Both the position numbers and the translations under genes were made by a program. A stretch of 64,000 bases of DNA, from the NCBI GenBank assembly GCA_029559035.1, contig JAKQCT010000090.1, positions 1-64,000 on the forward strand. Reading direction: 5' to 3'. The first letter of the stretch is position 1. Each line of letters begins with the position of its first letter. This document shows, piece by piece, positions 60,070-64,000 of the stretch. The notes below the pieces were generated by a model. That model worked only from the letters and a program-made list of their open reading frames with translations, was not told the origin of the DNA and did not search any database. The DNA comes from Acidobacteriota bacterium (lineage in GTDB: Bacteria > Acidobacteriota > UBA4820).

Positions 60070-60900
60070 TCAGCCGCCATGCTTCTCCTTCTCCCGGAAC
60101 CTTTTCAGGCTTCCCTTTTTGAACTTCCATTCAGGGGTCTTGAGCTCGCCGTCCCCGACCCTGTACCAGGGAGAGATGCCCTCATCTCCTTTGAGGACAT
60201 GCATTTCCTGCGAAGGCATGAAGCTCTGCGCCAGGATCATCACCTTCTCTCCCTTCACGCTTTCCGCGAGGTCCATGACCACTACTGCGTGGCCCGGGGA
60301 ACCGCCTTCTATGAAGACGTCGCCGATCCTCATATCCCAGACCGGGACATCAACCATTTCCTTCGCGAGGGACTTTGTCCCGCAGTATGTGTAAATGAAC
60401 CTGAGGTAGTCGTCGAAAACATCCCTGCTCGTTCCCGCCTTGCCCCACCTCACCCACTCGGTCCTGTTCCCCTTGACCTTGACGTTCCAGCCCTCCGTGA
60501 ACCTGCTGAAGGGGACCTTCATCCCGTTGGTAAGGGTGAACTCTATCCTGTCGTACTCTCCGCGGGAGAAAAAGTACTCCGCCCTGAGCTTGATGACGGC
60601 GTCGGCGCACTGTATAAGGTCTCTCTGGAGGATCGGCATGTCCAGGACGGCTTCCCACACCATGTTTGCTTTTGTGGACCCGTCGAACAGCTTCACCTCT
60701 GAGCCGTGCGGCTTCAGCCTGTACCCGCGGAGATATTCGGCGAAGCCGCCTTTTTCGCAGGCGACCCTTCTATAGCCGCGAGGAGGAGCGAACCTTTCCT
60801 CGATGTTTTTTCCTTGCGGCTCGATCAGCCCGGCGGCGCATACCGCGATCGCAGCGAGAAAAGACGCTGAAAGGAGACATGCCCATGTTCTCATCTTCAT
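60070..60900 (-). CDS. Secreted DUF4846-domain protein
   Basis: 276 residues from the ATG at 60900, with GGAGG 7 bases upstream and an ATGA overlap with the GNAT stop. An N-terminal signal peptide (TWACLLSASFLAAIAVCAA) is followed by RFAPPRGYRRVACEKGGFAE, then MPILQRDLIQCADAVIKLRA and VPVWDMRIGDVFIEGGSPGH, the conserved DUF4846 segments. The family is of unknown activity. The HAVVVMDLA stretch resembles an NlpC/P60-like His region, which is only suggestive. Confidence 0.82.
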   Translation of the reverse strand: MKMRTWACLLSASFLAAIAVCAAGLIEPQGKNIEERFAPPRGYRRVACEKGGFAEYLRGYRLKPHGSEVKLFDGSTKANMVWEAVLDMPILQRDLIQCADAVIKLRAEYFFSRGEYDRIEFTLTNGMKVPFSRFTEGWNVKVKGNRTEWVRWGKAGTSRDVFDDYLRFIYTYCGTKSLAKEMVDVPVWDMRIGDVFIEGGSPGHAVVVMDLAESVKGEKVMILAQSFMPSQEMHVLKGDEGISPWYRVGDGELKTPEWKFKKGSLKRFREKEKHGG

Positions 60901-61349
60901 GTCCGTTCCTCCGGTCCGAGAAGATCCTTCGTGAACTTGTAGTGGGTCCTGGCGTAACCGCATTTGTCGTAGAACCTGTGCGCCGCTTCGCGCTTTATGT
61001 TGGTGGCGACCTCGATGAACCTGTCGCCGCCTTGCTTTACCAGTTCTTCCGCTCTCCTTAGGAGAAGCTCGCCGATCTTCCTGTTCCTGAGGGATTCCTT
61101 CACGACCAGTTCCTGGATCTCGAAAACCTTCCCCATGTGGTGGAGAAGCGCCTGGCCGTGACAGCTGAGGAACCCCGTCACCTCTCCCTCCTCCTCGGAG
61201 ACCAGGTAGATTATCCCTTCGTTGGACAGGTTCCCGAGGTAGAGTTTTTCGAAGCACGGATAATCGAAGCTGCTGCTCTCCAGGTCGCAGATGAGCTCGA
61301 AAACCGCCCTTGAATCCCCGGGTTCAGCGTGCCTTATCCGGAAGTTCAC
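60897..61349 (-). CDS. GNAT-family N-acetyltransferase
   Basis: 150 residues from GTG 61349, with GAGGAAAATAAGCCG upstream and a GTGA overlap with the next gene; a longer frame has no family-like sequence. FRIRHAEPGDSRAVFELICD starts the domain. QELVVKESLRNRKIGELLLR is the acetyl-CoA motif and IEVATNIKREAAHRFYDKCG the final helix. Substrate unknown. Neighbours suggest no clear pathway. Confidence 0.85.
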   Translation of the reverse strand: MNFRIRHAEPGDSRAVFELICDLESSSFDYPCFEKLYLGNLSNEGIIYLVSEEEGEVTGFLSCHGQALLHHMGKVFEIQELVVKESLRNRKIGELLLRRAEELVKQGGDRFIEVATNIKREAAHRFYDKCGYARTHYKFTKDLLGPEERT

Positions 61350-61687
61350 CGGCTTATTTTCCTCGTGAACTGAAGTAATTCGACAGGCATGTTGTTCTCT
61401 TCGGCGAAGGCCACGGTCACTCCATGGGACTGGCTGTCCGGCTCGATGATCCCTTCCCTGCACCTTATCTCCTCGTTGATGCCGTCCGCCTCGGACCCCA
61501 GGCATGGGACCTTTTTCAGAAGCTCCGGCACCCTACCATCATCCTCGTACCTCATCCATCCGATGCCGTACCGGTTGTTCCCGCAACCGCGGCGATAAGC
61601 CCCGTAACCGGAAAAAGAATGTCCACAGTCCACCCGCATGTCTGCGGGTATTCCGACATGGTGATACCTGAACGATCCGTCATTCAT
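61346..61687 (-). CDS. VOC (glyoxalase-like) family protein
   Basis: 113 residues. SFRYHHVGIPADMR is the typical first strand with metal His. YGIGWMRYEDDGRVPELLKK and AFAEENNMPVELLQF close the beta-alpha-beta fold with the Glu ligand. Single-domain VOC proteins bind a metal and a small metabolite. The gene overlaps the GGDEF gene by 8 bases and the GNAT gene by 4. Confidence 0.72.
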   Translation of the reverse strand: MNDGSFRYHHVGIPADMRVDCGHSFSGYGAYRRGCGNNRYGIGWMRYEDDGRVPELLKKVPCLGSEADGINEEIRCREGIIEPDSQSHGVTVAFAEENNMPVELLQFTRKISR

Positions 61688-62570
61688 CCGTTTTTCCAGT
61701 ATCGACGCTCATGAATTCCATCTTGTTCTTGCCGGCCCTTTTCGCCTTGTACATCAGTTCGTCCACCATCTTCACCATGAGATCCGTCTCCAGCGAAGGA
61801 TCCCCCACAGCGATGACACCGATGCTGAGGGTGACCTTCCACTTCCTCCTGTCCATCGCCTTGAGGAGTTCATCGTTGATCCGGCGCAAGACCTTTTTCG
61901 CCTCCCCGACATCGGTTTCCGGCAGCAGGATGATGAATTCGTCTCCGCCGAGCCTCGCCAGGAGGTCCCTGGATGAGATCACCCTCTTGATCTCCGACGT
62001 GATCGTCCTGAGGAGGTCGTCCCCCGCAGAATGCCCGTCAGAGTCGTTCAGCGATTTGAAATTGTCGAGGTCGAAATAGGCCAGCGTGAACGGTTTTCCG
62101 GTCCTCCGCGACCTCTCCTTTTCCCTCGTCATCACCTCTTCGAAAAAGCGCCAGTTGTAGGCCCCGGTGAGGGGATCCGTGATGGACAGGTTTCGGGTGA
62201 TGCCGTGAAGCTTGACGAACTTGGAGAGGAGCAGCGCGTGGAGGATGAAATACCCCAGCCTCATGATCATGTTCCACACCGGTATGGCGATGTGGGAATA
62301 TTCGTGGCCGTAAGAAAGATCCGCCGCGAGCCAGGTGACTGCCGAGACGGCGCTGATGAAGATCCCCGCGGGAGCGCCGGCGAAGAAGGCGGCGCAGGAG
62401 ATCGGCACGAGGTAGAAGATCGAGAACGACATCTCATACCCGGAAATGTAGTCCAGAACTCCCAAAACGGCTATCATGACAAGCGAGAGAAAGATGGTAA
62501 CCGCCTTCCCCGGCTTCCTGATGTTGAAGCTTATCCTGATCTTGTCGTTGGCTGCCGTGTCGGGTTTCAT
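61680..62570 (-). CDS. Membrane diguanylate cyclase (GGDEF)
   Basis: 296 residues. Four or five membrane spans fill residues about 18-115. The GGDEF domain starts LSITDPLTGAYNWRFFEEV near 132 and has the intact catalytic motif LLARLGGDEFIILLPETD; YFDLDNFKSLNDSDGHSAGD precedes it. No RxxD inhibitory site is visible before GGDEF (SSRD). It makes cyclic di-GMP from GTP at the inner membrane, a signal that often controls polysaccharide production, although no receiver domain is encoded here. Confidence 0.9.
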   Translation of the reverse strand: MKPDTAANDKIRISFNIRKPGKAVTIFLSLVMIAVLGVLDYISGYEMSFSIFYLVPISCAAFFAGAPAGIFISAVSAVTWLAADLSYGHEYSHIAIPVWNMIMRLGYFILHALLLSKFVKLHGITRNLSITDPLTGAYNWRFFEEVMTREKERSRRTGKPFTLAYFDLDNFKSLNDSDGHSAGDDLLRTITSEIKRVISSRDLLARLGGDEFIILLPETDVGEAKKVLRRINDELLKAMDRRKWKVTLSIGVIAVGDPSLETDLMVKMVDELMYKAKRAGKNKMEFMSVDTGKTDE

Positions 62571-62578
62571 CTGTCTGC

Positions 62579-63052
62579 TCAGGTAAGCTTATCCTTCGAG
62601 ACGCACGGTGTTCCTCTCTCAAGCATCTCTTCGAGTATTTCGGCGGCGTCGTAAACGAATTTCCTGCACTTCAGTTCGAAGACATTCTTTTCTTTTGCCT
62701 GGGCCTGCCCCTCGGAGGTGCTCAGGTCGCAGCCGATAAGTTCCCTGCAGGTTATGGAACCGTGCCGCGCGGCGAACTTCGACGCGAACTCCCTGACCAT
62801 CTCGTAGCCCTTGTCCCGCGTTGCGTTGTCGGAAGGATCGAGCTTGGCGTACCTGAGGCCGAGGGCCATGAAGGCTCCTGTCACCGCGCCGCATGTGCCG
62901 CCCATCCGCCCCATTCCGCCGCCGAAAGACCCGGCCACCTTCAGGGCGATGTCCCTTTCAAGACCCATCTCGGCGGCAAAAGCCGACAGGACGGACTGGG
63001 AACAGCTGAAGCCTTCCACGAAACACGCCAGCGCGGCCTCGCTCTTTTTCAT
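62579..63052 (-). CDS. C_GCAxxG_C_C family protein
   Basis: 157 residues. The signature appears as GFSCSQSVLSAFA, then GGMGRMGGTCGAVTGAFMAL, then cysteines at SITCRELIGCD and ELKCRKFVYD. The family is probably redox-active or binds a metal cluster through these cysteines, but its activity is unknown. ATG 63052 has AGGA upstream. It lies 8 bases before the GGDEF gene, so the two may be co-transcribed. Confidence 0.9.
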   Translation of the reverse strand: MKKSEAALACFVEGFSCSQSVLSAFAAEMGLERDIALKVAGSFGGGMGRMGGTCGAVTGAFMALGLRYAKLDPSDNATRDKGYEMVREFASKFAARHGSITCRELIGCDLSTSEGQAQAKEKNVFELKCRKFVYDAAEILEEMLERGTPCVSKDKLT

Positions 63053-63083
63053 GCAGATCCTTTTCTATCAAACATCTGCGCTT

Positions 63084-63974
63084 CTAATCAAAACTTACCA
63101 TTTCGATGAGGATTTTCCAGGTCCCGTCCGCCTGCTTCTTCCATATCCTGACATAGCTGCCCTCGGCGTATTTTTCCTCCGACTGCCGAGTGAAAAGTCC
63201 GTAGGTGAATCCCAGGTCTCCCGAGGGGGCAACCCCGCTCCCGGCACAGATCCAGGTCGCCAGCATGTCCTCCTCCGCGAGCATTTTATCCACAGATTCC
63301 ACCGTAGTGGCCGGCAAAGCTCCCGGACGCATGATTCGGCAGTCAGTCGCCAGGTAGGAAAGGTAAGTGTCCGGAACGGGTTCCTTTTTCCACGCTTCCA
63401 GGAATTGTAAATCGGTTTTCTTAAGCTCGGCAGACGCCGTCTGCGCGTCCGCGGCTTTAAAATCTTTCCTGGGTTTGTCTGCTCCCTCCGGAAACGATAC
63501 CTTGTGTTCGTTCTTTTCCGGCACGCTCATTATCGCCCCGTTGTCGAGGATGACTTTCCATGCCCCGTCGGCCTGCTTCTTCCAGACGGTGAGAAAATAG
63601 CCTTTCAGCAACGGCTGGGTCCCCGGGCGGTATTCCTGGATCTCCCACGGCCCGGTTGTCACCCCGAAGTCCCCGCCCGCGGAAATGTCCGCGAACTCCG
63701 GCTCCCATTTCAGGACTACCGGCGCGGGTTTCTGGTCCCTGAAGAACTGCCTTCCTTTCGTGAGCCAGGTTTTATTGTATACCAGGCAATCGTCCGCAAG
63801 GTTGTCAACGAAGGCGGCATTCCTTCCTTTTGTCACGGAAGCCTTCGCGAAATTTCTCTCCGCTTCGATCATCTGCGAAAGGGCCGATCCTTCCGCCGGT
63901 TCGCCTGCGACCGCGGCGACGGCCAGCAATATGGATATAACCGAGAAGAAAACCTGCGAGATCTTTCCCGTCAT
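63084..63974 (-). CDS. Secreted protein with two NTF2-like (DUF4440) domains
   Basis: 296 residues. A signal peptide (VFFSVISILLAVAAVAGEPA) ends near 27. Two similar domains follow: residues about 30-160, with YFLTVWKKQADGAWKVILD, and about 195-296, with SYVRIWKKQADGTWKILIE. The repeated WKKQADGxWKxI segment shows an internal duplication. The fold is a cone with a hydrophobic pocket, and the ligand is unknown. The start at 63974 has GGAGGA upstream. Confidence 0.82.
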   Translation of the reverse strand: MTGKISQVFFSVISILLAVAAVAGEPAEGSALSQMIEAERNFAKASVTKGRNAAFVDNLADDCLVYNKTWLTKGRQFFRDQKPAPVVLKWEPEFADISAGGDFGVTTGPWEIQEYRPGTQPLLKGYFLTVWKKQADGAWKVILDNGAIMSVPEKNEHKVSFPEGADKPRKDFKAADAQTASAELKKTDLQFLEAWKKEPVPDTYLSYLATDCRIMRPGALPATTVESVDKMLAEEDMLATWICAGSGVAPSGDLGFTYGLFTRQSEEKYAEGSYVRIWKKQADGTWKILIEMVSFD

Positions 63975-64000
63975 TTCTTGTCCTCCGCGATAAAATGTCC

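Overview
All convincing genes in this window lie on the minus strand, so transcription runs from position 64000 towards 1. The spacing is very tight, with many 1 to 11 base overlaps of the ATGA, GTGA or TGATG type. About 62 protein genes are supported. I see no tRNA, rRNA or CRISPR array. The content (undecaprenyl-type sugar transferase, Wzx flippases, Wzy-like polymerases, nonulosonic acid and amino-sugar uronate pathways) indicates a Gram-negative bacterium with a very elaborate surface glycan. The GC-rich coding, small DUF-type secreted proteins and a large set of alkaline-phosphatase-superfamily proteins suggest a little-cultivated phylum (Acidobacteriota/Aminicenantota-like is my guess, low confidence).

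Layout in transcription order. 64.0-60.0 kb: accessory genes (secreted tandem DUF4440-like protein, C_GCAxxG_C_C protein, GGDEF cyclase, VOC-like protein, GNAT, DUF4846 protein). 59.97 kb: a near-consensus sigma-70 promoter, the only clear one found. 59.9-45.2 kb: a module of five alkaline-phosphatase-superfamily enzymes interleaved with an APS kinase, a PHP phosphoesterase, a ribbon-helix-helix protein, a flippase, a dolichol-phosphate-mannose-synthase-like glycosyltransferase, a WecE/WecD-like pair for dTDP-Fuc4NAc and a methyltransferase. 45.2-37.7 kb: glycosyltransferases, an O-antigen ligase/polymerase, an unknown membrane-anchored protein, a nucleotidyltransferase and an epimerase. 37.7-34.4 kb: WbpA- and WbpB-like enzymes and another Gfo/Idh oxidoreductase. 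34.5-26.8 kb: a complete legionaminic-acid-type pathway. 26.8-16.5 kb: oxidoreductase, second flippase, SGNH hydrolase, GNAT, NodB deacetylase, oxidoreductase, putative GT-B enzyme, second polymerase and a glycosyltransferase. 16.5-5.4 kb: HisH/HisF/WbpG acetamidino-sugar trio, two glycosyltransferases, WbpI- and WbpD-like enzymes, a GNAT, an aminotransferase, the sugar-phosphate transferase that starts chain synthesis and a WbpM/PglF-like dehydratase. 5.3-2.6 kb: methyltransferases and a CgeB-like glycosyltransferase. 2.6-0.5 kb: an OPT transporter. 0.5-0 kb: a broken amidotransferase-type gene next to hairpins that resemble IS200/IS605 ends.

Working together, the genes predict activated legionaminic acid (GDP-linked intermediates, final CMP-sugar), UDP-ManNAc3NAc uronic acid with an acetamidino group, a UDP-4-keto-6-deoxy amino sugar and dTDP-Fuc4NAc. 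These would be assembled by at least eight glycosyltransferases and exported by two Wzx/Wzy sets.

The most unusual observation is a shared C-terminal tail, roughly [IV]xxxL[KR]x[LM]GY[MLF], on five proteins of different folds in the 45-59 kb module: three cytoplasmic alkaline-phosphatase-superfamily enzymes, the APS kinase and the ribbon-helix-helix protein. With the APS kinase overlapping a PHP phosphoesterase of the family that includes 3',5'-nucleotide bisphosphatases, this may be an undescribed tail-tagged phospho/sulfo-glycan modification module.
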